Positions 57,301 to 64,000 of a stretch of DNA of 64,000 nucleotides are shown one piece after another; the first letter of the stretch is position 1; each line of letters begins with the position of its first letter. Under the pieces are notes generated by a model, which was given only the letters and a program-made list of their open reading frames with translations, was not told where the DNA came from and did not search any database. Origin of the DNA: Paenibacillus caseinilyticus. Lineage in GTDB: Bacteria > Bacillota > Bacilli > Paenibacillales > NBRC-103111. The stretch covers positions 310,001 through 374,000 of the forward strand of contig NZ_JAQAGY010000004.1 of assembly GCF_027533645.1 (NCBI RefSeq), in the 5' to 3' direction. The position numbers were made by a program, and so were the translations under genes.

Positions 57301-58045
57301 GTGCGTGCCCTCCCAGCAAAGACAGCATGTCGATAATCTTCTGGAAGAACGCCTGCCGGTTATCCCCCCGGGTGATTTCGTTGTACAGCTGCCCGTCTTT
57401 AATAAAAATCACCCGGTGGCAGTAACTCGCGGCCAGCGCATCATGGGTCACCAGAAGGGTGGTTGTCCCTTCCTTCGCATTGATCTCCTCCAAGGTAGAC
57501 ATGACGTCCCTGGATGACTTGGAGTCCAGGTTGCCTGTCGGCTCGTCGGCAAGCAGCAGGCTGGGAGAGTTAATGATAGCCCGTGCTATAGCCGCCCGCT
57601 GCGCCTGTCCTCCCGAGATCTCATAAGTCCGCTTCTCCAGAATTGGGGTGATGCCGAGACGATCCGCCAACATCCGGACCTTCTGCTCCATGACGGACAC
57701 CTTCTCCCCGTCCAGCGTCAGCGGCAGCACGATATTCTCTTCCACGGTCAAGGTGTTCAGCAGGTTGAAATCCTGGAAGACGAAGCCCAGTTCCTTGCGG
57801 CGGAATCGGGCCAGCTCATTGCGGTTCAGCGCATGGGGACTCTGCCCGTTAATCGTAATGCTGCCGCTGGTCGGGCTGTCGATCGTCGCCACCAGGTTCA
57901 GCAGCGTAGTCTTGCCGCTGCCCGACGGCCCCATGATGCCTACGAACTCTCCCCGCTCTACCGACAGCGAGATATCCTGCAGCGCCCGCTGCGATACGCT
58001 GCCCTCATATATTTTGCTCACATGATCTACCTTCAACATCTCCAC
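57275..58045 (-). CDS. bceA: BceA-type ABC transporter ATPase
   Basis: 256 residues. Walker A GPSGSGKTTLLN, Q-loop region FVFQDFNLL, signature ISGGQAQRAAIARAI, Walker B SLLLADEPTGNLDS and switch LLVTHDALAAS are all intact. The GTG at 58045 follows AAAGGAG at 11 bases; an ATG two codons on is the alternative. It belongs to the MacB/BceA branch and energises the BceB-type permease. Downstream of the histidine kinase by 82 bases. Confidence 0.95.
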   Translation of the reverse strand: MEMLKVDHVSKIYEGSVSQRALQDISLSVERGEFVGIMGPSGSGKTTLLNLVATIDSPTSGSITINGQSPHALNRNELARFRRKELGFVFQDFNLLNTLTVEENIVLPLTLDGEKVSVMEQKVRMLADRLGITPILEKRTYEISGGQAQRAAIARAIINSPSLLLADEPTGNLDSKSSRDVMSTLEEINAKEGTTTLLVTHDALAASYCHRVIFIKDGQLYNEITRGDNRQAFFQKIIDMLSLLGGHAHDLAAIRV

Positions 58046-58127
58046 GGTCTATCGGCTCCTTTCCATTGTGCAATGTTCGATTGCCTTCAGTTTACAGAAA
58101 GGCCGGAATTCTTTCTATCGAAGCGGC

Positions 58128-59135
58128 TTACAGTTTCATTACACGGGTGTAAGGTACCGTTCCTTGGAACCGGATACGGACCGTCGTCCCTTGACCGGGT
58201 TCAGACTCCAGCTCCACCCGGTGCCCCAGCCGCTCGCAGATCTGCTTGACCAGATAGAGTCCCATACCCGTGGATTCCCGGAAGATTCTTCCGTTCTCCC
58301 CCGTGAAGAAGGGGCGGAACACCCGCCGGATGTCGGAGGCCGGGATGCCGACGCCCCTGTCGCGGATCTCGAAGAGCGTCTCCTCTCCTTCCCGGACTGC
58401 GGTGAAGGTTACCTTCTCCTGCGTGCCGGCAGAGTATTTGACCGCATTGCTCAGCAGCTGGTTCATCACGAACCGCATCCACTTCGCGTCGGTCTCCACA
58501 TACAGCTCCGGATCGATCAGGTTCTCGGGAAACACCTTGCTGCGGATGAACAGCCGCTTGTGCTCATGAATGACGGTACTCGCCAGCTCCCGGATACTCA
58601 CGGGTTCCACCTGCATGTCCTGCTCGATGGATTCGAGTCTGGCCGCGTACAGCACGGTCTCGAGGCCGCTGTCGAGCCGCTCCGCCTCCTCCCGTATGCT
58701 GGCGGATTGCTCATCCTGCCGGTCCTGAACGGTGAGGTGGATGACGGACAACGGGGTTTTCATCTGGTGCACCCACTGATGGATGAACGCCAGATGCTCC
58801 CGCTTCCGGTGTTCTTCTTCCTGGAGCTGTACCTGATAATGGCGGTACTGCCTCCGCAGCAGGTCGCTTAGCGCCAAGGGGACCGGTGCACGGCCGGCGG
58901 GCCGGATCGACTCGTCGAGCGATTCTATGGGGCGGGATAGCCGCGAGTAGTATTCGCGGTGAGTGGCATACCGGAAGCCCAAATATCCGGTAAGCACGAA
59001 CATGCCGAGAAAAACCGCATACAGCCCCGTTCTCCAGTCGCGGAAACCATCCAGCACATAGATCAGCAGAACAAGCGCCAGCTGGATGGCATGGGCTGCA
59101 ATCAGCAGCAGATGATCACGAAGAAACAGCCTCAT
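58128..59135 (-). CDS. bceS: BceS-type intramembrane-sensing histidine kinase
   Basis: 335 residues from ATG 59135 (GGGGAGGG at eight bases). Two N-terminal helices (LLIAAHAIQLALVLLIYVL and TGLYAVFLGMFVLTGYLGF) are separated by only a few residues, so no extracellular sensor exists. The phosphoacceptor is in FIHQWVHQMKTPLSVIHL. N and G boxes: NQLLSNAVKYSAG, RDRGVGIPASDI and ESTGMGLYLVKQICE. This design relies on the BceAB transporter to sense peptide. It precedes the transporter genes on the same strand. Confidence 0.92.
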   Translation of the reverse strand: MRLFLRDHLLLIAAHAIQLALVLLIYVLDGFRDWRTGLYAVFLGMFVLTGYLGFRYATHREYYSRLSRPIESLDESIRPAGRAPVPLALSDLLRRQYRHYQVQLQEEEHRKREHLAFIHQWVHQMKTPLSVIHLTVQDRQDEQSASIREEAERLDSGLETVLYAARLESIEQDMQVEPVSIRELASTVIHEHKRLFIRSKVFPENLIDPELYVETDAKWMRFVMNQLLSNAVKYSAGTQEKVTFTAVREGEETLFEIRDRGVGIPASDIRRVFRPFFTGENGRIFRESTGMGLYLVKQICERLGHRVELESEPGQGTTVRIRFQGTVPYTRVMKL

Positions 59136-59235
59136 CGTCTTGCCCTCCCCGGATGCTTGCCGTATCGTGCCCTCATCGCAGTACCGTTCGCGGACTTGGC
59201 ACACATCCACACCCGCCCGATAATAAGCCCTAGCT

Positions 59236-59943
59236 TCATGGGCTTGTTCCCGTCCCTATTCGCTCATGCAGTCTGTATCCTGCGCCGCGGATGGTCTCGA
59301 TTCCGTCTGGGATGCCAAGCTCCAGCAGCTTCTTCCGGGCCCTTGCCACATTCACATTGAGCGTATTCTCGTCTACGTAGGATTGCTCATCCCACAGCAG
59401 CTCGAGGAGCTCTTCTCTGGAGGTGACGCGCGGATGGTGTTTCATGAGTGCCTCCAGCAGCACGGCCTCCTTCTTCGTTAGGGTAACCGACGGCTCTCCG
59501 CAGTGAAGTTCCAACCGTTCGGGAAACAAGGTCAGACCGGCATGCTGCACGATCTTCTCTTCCGCCTGCCCCGCATATTCGCCGTACACCCGTCTCAGCT
59601 GGCTCCGGATCTTGGCGATCAGCACCTCAATGTGCAGCGGCTTCGTAATATAGTCATCCGCCCCATATTCCAGCGCCATCACCTGGTCCATCCCCCCGGA
59701 ACGGGCGGAGATGAAGAGGATCGGGCAGGTAGATACGCTGCGGATCTGCCTGCACCAGTAGAATCCGTCATATTGCGGCAAGTTCACATCCAGGAGCACC
59801 ATATGGGGGGCAGTGCGTTGAAAGTGCTGCAGCACCTGGCCGAATTCCTCCACAACGATCGCCTCGAATCCATACTTTTCGATATGGGTTTGAAGCAGCT
59901 CCGACAACTTCATATCATCCTCGCAGATCATAATCTTATATAT
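59236..59943 (-). CDS. bceR: BceR-type OmpR-family response regulator
   Basis: Receiver domain with acidic pair CEDD, phosphoacceptor aspartate in MVLLDVNLPQYDG, the switch Ser in ILFISARS and Lys in YITKP; C-terminal OmpR winged helix (LTKKEAVLLEALMKHHP; YVDENTLNVNVARARKKLLE; IETIRGAGYRL). The first ATG (59931) lies 20 bases from GGGAGG and would miss the first residues of beta strand 1. An in-frame ATA at 59943, eight bases after GGGAGG, gives the usual YKIM-type lead-in, so I prefer it. Expected to activate the downstream transporter genes. Confidence 0.9.
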   Translation of the reverse strand: MYKIMICEDDMKLSELLQTHIEKYGFEAIVVEEFGQVLQHFQRTAPHMVLLDVNLPQYDGFYWCRQIRSVSTCPILFISARSGGMDQVMALEYGADDYITKPLHIEVLIAKIRSQLRRVYGEYAGQAEEKIVQHAGLTLFPERLELHCGEPSVTLTKKEAVLLEALMKHHPRVTSREELLELLWDEQSYVDENTLNVNVARARKKLLELGIPDGIETIRGAGYRLHERIGTGTSP

Positions 59944-60078
59944 GGCAGACGCCTCCCAACACGTTCAACAATGACAACGGACACATCCGGTTAACCGGAT
60001 TCAATCCTCCTCAATAATATACTTCATTTCCCATCCCTATCCAATGGATTGTACAACACGCTCCTGCCCTGAATGCTG

Positions 60079-60106
60079 CAAAAAAAAATGCCGCACCATA
60101 GGCGGC
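60079..60106 (-). terminator. Terminator of the acetyltransferase gene
   Basis: On the minus strand GCCGC-CTATGGT-GCGGC then A and nine T residues. It begins right after the stop codon. Confidence 0.85.
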
Positions 60107-60652
60107 TCACTCAAACAAAAAGTACCAGAATATAGCAGTTTCATTGTGATGGGGTTCTGCCCCCTTATATAAATAAAGGTCCATCCCACCTATCGCAAAG
60201 CCACAGCTTTCGTAGAATTTACATGCCCTGACGTTATTGGTTTGTGTTTCAAGCATGAGACCTGGCATCCCGCCGGCCTTTGCCCAGTATTTCGCCTGAT
60301 CGATTAGTTTGCGGCCAATTCCGTATCTTCTGTACGATTCATCCACTTTGATGTCCTCGACAATCGCGTAATGGTTCCAGTTCTTCTTCAGTATGATTTC
60401 ACCCACAACGTGGTCCTGCAGAAGCGCCAAGTAGATGATTCCATCGGGATTATCGATATATTCGGAATACTCATCATCGGTCATGGCTTCCCCGCCGTAG
60501 GTTTTGGTATAAGCCGGAATCTCCCTTACCGTATACCCGAAACATTGATCCTTATATGTTACGTCAAGAATAGAATCAACGATAAAACAATCACGGATAT
60601 CCATCCCCTTGGACAGGTCTGCAGCAGACCGTTCTCTGATTACGATATCTAT
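60107..60652 (-). CDS. satA: GNAT acetyltransferase, streptothricin (SatA) type
   Basis: About 181 residues. The domain matches SatA/YyaR streptothricin N-acetyltransferases: YTKTYGGEAMTDDEYSEYID, NPDGIIYLALLQDHVVGEI, LKKNWNHYAIVEDIKVDESY, RRYGIGRKLIDQAKYW (acetyl-CoA loop), GLMLETQTNNVRACKFYESC, GFAIGGMDLYLYKG. It would transfer acetyl to the beta-lysine amine of streptothricin, or to a similar amine. Start: TTG 60685 has no good ribosome site, while an in-frame ATA at 60652 is seven bases after GGGGGAGGGG and gives the usual family length. The start is uncertain. Confidence 0.82.
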   Translation of the reverse strand: MDIVIRERSAADLSKGMDIRDCFIVDSILDVTYKDQCFGYTVREIPAYTKTYGGEAMTDDEYSEYIDNPDGIIYLALLQDHVVGEIILKKNWNHYAIVEDIKVDESYRRYGIGRKLIDQAKYWAKAGGMPGLMLETQTNNVRACKFYESCGFAIGGMDLYLYKGAEPHHNETAIFWYFLFE

Positions 60653-60790
60653 AAGAATGCCCCTCCCCCTTGCCGGCCTGGACAATCACTTCTGCCTGTT
60701 CCGGAATTTGCGTTACCGTTATATCCGTTCCTAGGACGCTGGTTAGGATCGATTTGTTGCTGACCACCCCTAAATTATCCCAAATATATA

Positions 60791-60820
60791 TTAACAACTT
60801 ATATAAGTTTGTGATATAAT
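60791..60820 (+). promoter_or_regulatory. Promoter with embedded palindrome before marR-type gene
   Basis: TTAACA (60791-60796), 18-base spacer, TATAAT (60815-60820). The perfect palindrome AACTTATATAAGTT (60797-60810) fills the spacer and is a likely autoregulatory MarR operator. The ATG follows six bases after the -10 box. Confidence 0.75.
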
Positions 60821-60826
60821 TTGGCC

Positions 60827-61273
60827 ATGAAGCCTACAAACCATACAACCGATCCGAATGCCGCCGATTTCGCCCTGGTGATCGAAGACTTGACCAGGAT
60901 CCTCATTCGGCTGCCTTCCATTGAAAAACTAAGCTTCACTACACTGTCCGTCCTCCACACCTTGTCCCGCAAGAGTCCCATGCGGCTGACGGAGCTGACA
61001 GCCACCGAGCAAGTTACGCAGTCGGCCATTACCCAGCTGGTGACCCGGCTGGAACGAGACGGACTCGTCGAGCGCCGGCCCGATCCACATGACGGCCGGG
61101 TGGTTCAAGTGCATATTACCGCTCTTGGCGCAGAGGTTATCGATTCGCGCCGCTTGGACCGTATGGCGCAGCTCGCGAAGCTTATGGAAGGACTCACCCT
61201 GGAGGAAAGAGAGGCCATTACATCCGCATTACCCGCCTTGCGGCATCTGGTTGAGCTGGGAAACCATTCATAA
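60827..61273 (+). CDS. MarR-family regulator, apparently leaderless
   Basis: 148 residues from ATG 60827 (an in-frame TTG lies two codons earlier). MarR winged helix: FTTLSVLHTLSRKSPMRLTE, VTQSAITQLVTRLERDGLVE and RRPDPHDGRVVQVHITALG (wing). There is no ribosome binding site, and the ATG is at the expected transcription start, six bases after a perfect -10 box. It probably represses itself and the epoxide hydrolase gene 33 bases downstream in response to a hydrophobic or phenolic ligand. Confidence 0.88.
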   Translation: MKPTNHTTDPNAADFALVIEDLTRILIRLPSIEKLSFTTLSVLHTLSRKSPMRLTELTATEQVTQSAITQLVTRLERDGLVERRPDPHDGRVVQVHITALGAEVIDSRRLDRMAQLAKLMEGLTLEEREAITSALPALRHLVELGNHS

Positions 61274-61306
61274 TCAGAGCCTTCCATTCTTGGAGGAGGA
61301 ACACTT

Positions 61307-62533
61307 ATGACAACAGCTTCTTTTGCGCTTGAACCGAGTCCGATCCATGTATCGGATGAATTGCTTGCCGATCTCCAGACTCGTCTGAAGTCTACTAGAT
61401 GGCCTGCCGATGCAGGGAATGAGGACTGGTTCTATGGCGTCAGCCGGAATTATATGGAACAACTCGTGGATTACTGGATCAACGAGTTTGACTGGCGCAA
61501 AGCGGAGGAGGCGATCAACGCCTACGAACACTATAAAGTCAGCGTGGACGGAGTCCCTGTGCATTTTATGCGCAAACCGGGCGTCGGACCGAACCCTGTT
61601 CCGTTGATTCTATCCCATGGGTGGCCCTGGACGTTCTGGCATTGGTCCAAGGTTATCGGTCCGCTCGCGGATCCCGGCGCATTCGGAGGCGATCCGGCTG
61701 ATGCCTTCGACGTCATTGTGCCCTCTCTTCCGGGCTTCGGATTCTCGGCTACGCTGCCGGATCGACCAGATATGAACTTCTGGAAGATCGCAGATCTCTG
61801 GCATACGCTAATGACCGATATTCTCGGCTACGAGAAATACGCCGCTGGGGGATGCGATGTCGGAGCTCTTGTGACCGGTCAATTGGGACACAAATATAGC
61901 GACGAGCTCTACGCGATCCATATCGGGTCTGCCCTAAAACTGAGCTTTTTCAATGGGGACCGTGCTTGGGATTTCTCCGGAGGACGTCCCATTCCAGACA
62001 ACATGCCGGACAGCATCCGGACGGATATCTTGAAATTCGACCGCCGGTTTGCAACGCATCTCGCCGTCCACGTTCTGGATCCCAGCACACTCGCCTTCGG
62101 ACTGAGCGACTCGCCGGCAGGTATGCTCGCATGGATCCTGGAGAGATGGGCCAGCTGGAGTGACAATAACGGCAACGTTGAGAATGTCTTCTCGAAGGAC
62201 GATATCCTTACACACGCTACCATCTACTGGGTCAACAACGCCATCGCAACCTCGATACGCATCTATGCGAATGCCAACCGCTATCCCTGGGCACCCGCTC
62301 ATGACCGCTGGCCTGTCATTGAAGCGCCGACGGGCATCACTTTCGTGGCTTACGAGAATCCGCCGGGCGTTACGACAGAACACCGCATACAGAATTTTCT
62401 GGACAGTGACCGCGCCCCCTGGTATAACCATCGGAACATCTCCGTTCACGAACAGGGGGGCCACTTTATCCCTTGGGAAATCCCGGACAAGTGGGTGCAG
62501 GACTTGCGCCGGACGTTCCGTGGACGTCGATGA
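61307..62533 (+). CDS. Epoxide hydrolase (EPHX1/juvenile-hormone-type, EHN domain)
   Basis: 408 residues, ATG 61307 behind GGAGGAACACTT. An N-terminal epoxide-hydrolase domain (WPADAGNEDWFYGVSRNYME; YWINEFDWRKAEEAIN) is followed by an alpha/beta fold with oxyanion SHGWPWTFWHW, nucleophile aspartate in AAGGCDVGALVTGQ, a lid tyrosine region ATIYWVNNAIATSIRIYANA and catalytic histidine in HEQGGHFIPWEIPD. It would open an epoxide to a diol. No signal peptide. Probably controlled by the MarR protein encoded just upstream; the natural epoxide is unknown. Confidence 0.9.
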   Translation: MTTASFALEPSPIHVSDELLADLQTRLKSTRWPADAGNEDWFYGVSRNYMEQLVDYWINEFDWRKAEEAINAYEHYKVSVDGVPVHFMRKPGVGPNPVPLILSHGWPWTFWHWSKVIGPLADPGAFGGDPADAFDVIVPSLPGFGFSATLPDRPDMNFWKIADLWHTLMTDILGYEKYAAGGCDVGALVTGQLGHKYSDELYAIHIGSALKLSFFNGDRAWDFSGGRPIPDNMPDSIRTDILKFDRRFATHLAVHVLDPSTLAFGLSDSPAGMLAWILERWASWSDNNGNVENVFSKDDILTHATIYWVNNAIATSIRIYANANRYPWAPAHDRWPVIEAPTGITFVAYENPPGVTTEHRIQNFLDSDRAPWYNHRNISVHEQGGHFIPWEIPDKWVQDLRRTFRGRR

Positions 62534-62596
62534 CCGGTATTGTGAGAGGGTATCCTGATAACCCATGACAACAAAAAGAAGCAGCTGCTCTGAGCC

Positions 62597-62637
62597 GCCC
62601 CCCAATGGTTAGCTGAGTGTCTAACCATCGGGGGGGC
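62597..62637. terminator. Terminator after the epoxide hydrolase gene
   Basis: GCCCCCC-A-ATGGTTAG / CTAACCAT-C-GGGGGGC forms a very stable stem. No T-run follows, so termination strength is uncertain. Confidence 0.6.
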
Positions 62638-62749
62638 ATATCAGCGGCAGTCTGCTCCCTTCACCCGGGTGGACGAATGGCTCATACCCATCCGTCCCCT
62701 CCCTGTCCTGATTGGATTCCGGCCGTCGTTTTCACTAGATTTGCTTTCA

Positions 62750-63703
62750 CTAGATTCGTTTCCTTATCTGCTCCGGTGGATGCTCCGGCTGGCGGGAGAT
62801 CATCGTCCCGTCATCCAGTCGGATCCAAGTATGGAATGAAGCCGCTCCCTCGGTCAAACGAATCATCCTCGCACCGCGTGGATATCCTTCCCTTCCGTAA
62901 GAGTTATACCCCGTCGCCCGTCCATAATGCAGACGTATTCCGTGAAGCTCGCCCCAAAAATCGTTCACATGGTCATGACCCGCGAATACCCCTTTTACAT
63001 CTTCCATCTCAAGAAACGCCGAGAACAGACCGGAATTCACCTTGGGACATCCCATTCCCTCGTAGTTATGGCCGTAGCAGGTGTGATAGTTCCATACCTC
63101 GTTATATTCAGGCAGCGGAATATGCAAAAAAGATAAAGCGAATACAGGCTCGCCGTTGTTCTGTCTTCTTAACTCCCCTGCTTGTTCTTGGTACCAGCCA
63201 ATCTGACTGTGGGTAATCCGTTCATACCCGCCAACGGGATGATGCAGATGACTTCCGGAATCAAATAAGTATAGTGCGGCAGCAGGCAATTCATCATTTC
63301 GTCCTGCCCGGGATTGAATACGAGTCGTATAGTTCCCGAGACGGTTATCCAAGGCAGGTCCCGCTTCCGTCAAACAGTGGGGAAACTGCTGCTGCAGGCG
63401 GATCAGGTCTTCCTTCGAACCCCTCTCATGCTCTGCATCATGGTTGCCAAAAATAGCGGCCCACGGAACCTGCGCCTCTTCTACCGCCCGTACCGCATTC
63501 TTGTAGGAGTCCAGCGGATCCTTGCACTCTTCACTATGAATCACATCCCCGCTGAAGATAACGAGACCCGGCGCCTACGTCTCGAGAATATTTTTCATCA
63601 ACTGATAGGTTTGCTGGTCTTCGAGCTCTCCATTTTTCCAGTGCAAATCGGTGAACTGGGCAATCGTAAAACTTCCATCTTCTCGAAAACACAGGTTTCT
63701 CAT
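62750..63703 (-). pseudogene. Calcineurin-like metallophosphoesterase with in-frame amber stop
   Basis: ATG 63703 (AAGGAGAGAGATC upstream) starts MRNLCFREDGSFTIAQFTDL with the DLHW metal motif. At 63575-63577 a TAG interrupts the frame between KNILET and APGLVIFSGDVIHSEECKD, and the same frame then continues to 62750 with all remaining motifs: GNHDAEHERG, LSFLHIPLPEYN, VFAGHDHVNDFWG. Full length would be about 317 residues, normal for the YkuE/PhoD-like ICC group. A single nonsense change (for example Lys or Glu codon to TAG) explains it. Readthrough cannot be excluded. Nothing else is visible in 63704-64000. Confidence 0.85.
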
Positions 63704-64000
63704 GATCTCTCTCCTTCGAAGTACAATTCGTAGAGTAAAGTGTGGCTCCGCAGCCCTCCTCATCAAAGCGGACGTTAGGTTTTCCCTCACGCCCTTTTGA
63801 TTCTCATTTCGACTCTTCTCCCAAGCAGACAGCTCTTTGGATAGCAGTCGCTTTCATGGGAATGGGCTGCCTGGCTTCATCCATGAGCTGAAACCGTTAT
63901 CCGTCCAAGCACACCCCTTTGAGCAAATGCGTAACAACTTTTCCCGATTTTCCGGAGGTAGACTTACGGAGAAGATTCGTTTACTTATAGTCGATAGCTC

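Noticed and set aside
60591..60797. Minus-strand open frame of 68 codons overlapping the acetyltransferase start
   Set aside because: It overlaps the better supported SatA-type gene and the MarR promoter; no family recognised, although a GTG with AGGGG-like sequence nearby leaves a small doubt.

Overview
The window reads as a Gram-positive, spore-former-type chromosome, most likely Paenibacillus or a close relative. The evidence is high G+C for a Bacillales genome, strong AGGAGG-type ribosome binding sites, a large SLH-domain surface protein, LacI/AraC/GGDEF-rich regulation, a complete bacillibactin-type siderophore locus and a BceRS-AB peptide-resistance module. No rRNA, tRNA, CRISPR array, intact insertion sequence or phage gene is visible.

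Region 1 (1-14.0 kb), carbohydrate catabolism. A leftward operon (fucose-isomerase-like protein, split transketolase, FGGY kinase) is divergent from a LacI regulator. It is followed, past a terminator, by a GH127-like Cys/Zn glycosidase and a RuBisCO-like protein (RLP) that runs off the left edge. The region between the LacI gene and the operon carries an array of ACTAAAC boxes. A general-stress-type SDR, two small membrane proteins, an amidohydrolase (sugar-lactonase type) and a second LacI regulator with a perfect TGTTACCGGTAACA operator follow.

Region 2 (14.0-27 kb), mixed accessory genes: a P450 with a TetR regulator, a DUF1349 protein, an orphan divergent SecA (SecA2 type), a lipoprotein solute-binding protein overlapping a membrane GGDEF cyclase, an MFS transporter, two adjacent internally deleted pseudogenes (LacI and GH1) that keep their operator and ribosome binding sites, and a metallo-beta-lactamase-fold hydrolase.

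Region 3 (27-49.9 kb), iron. On one strand lie btr, feuA, two FecCD permeases, besA, dhbA-C-E-B-F, mbtH, a DHA2 exporter and an SLH surface protein. Fur boxes precede btr, feuA and besA. The adenylation pocket residues of DhbF read as Gly (module 1) and Thr (module 2), so the product should be bacillibactin or a very close relative. Regulation, synthesis, export, re-uptake and iron release by esterase are in one place. Only the transport ATPase is missing, as in Bacillus subtilis, where it is encoded elsewhere.

Region 4 (49.9-64 kb), small regulators and detoxification: decayed fragments, two DinB-like proteins, LysR, a VOC protein, TetR with a truncated SRPBCC fragment and an NAD(P)H oxidoreductase, BceB-A-S-R, a streptothricin-type acetyltransferase, an apparently leaderless MarR gene with an epoxide hydrolase, and a metallophosphoesterase interrupted by an in-frame amber codon. 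Several genes (a permease, a response regulator, the acetyltransferase) appear to begin at near-cognate AUC or AUA codons placed ideally behind strong ribosome binding sites.
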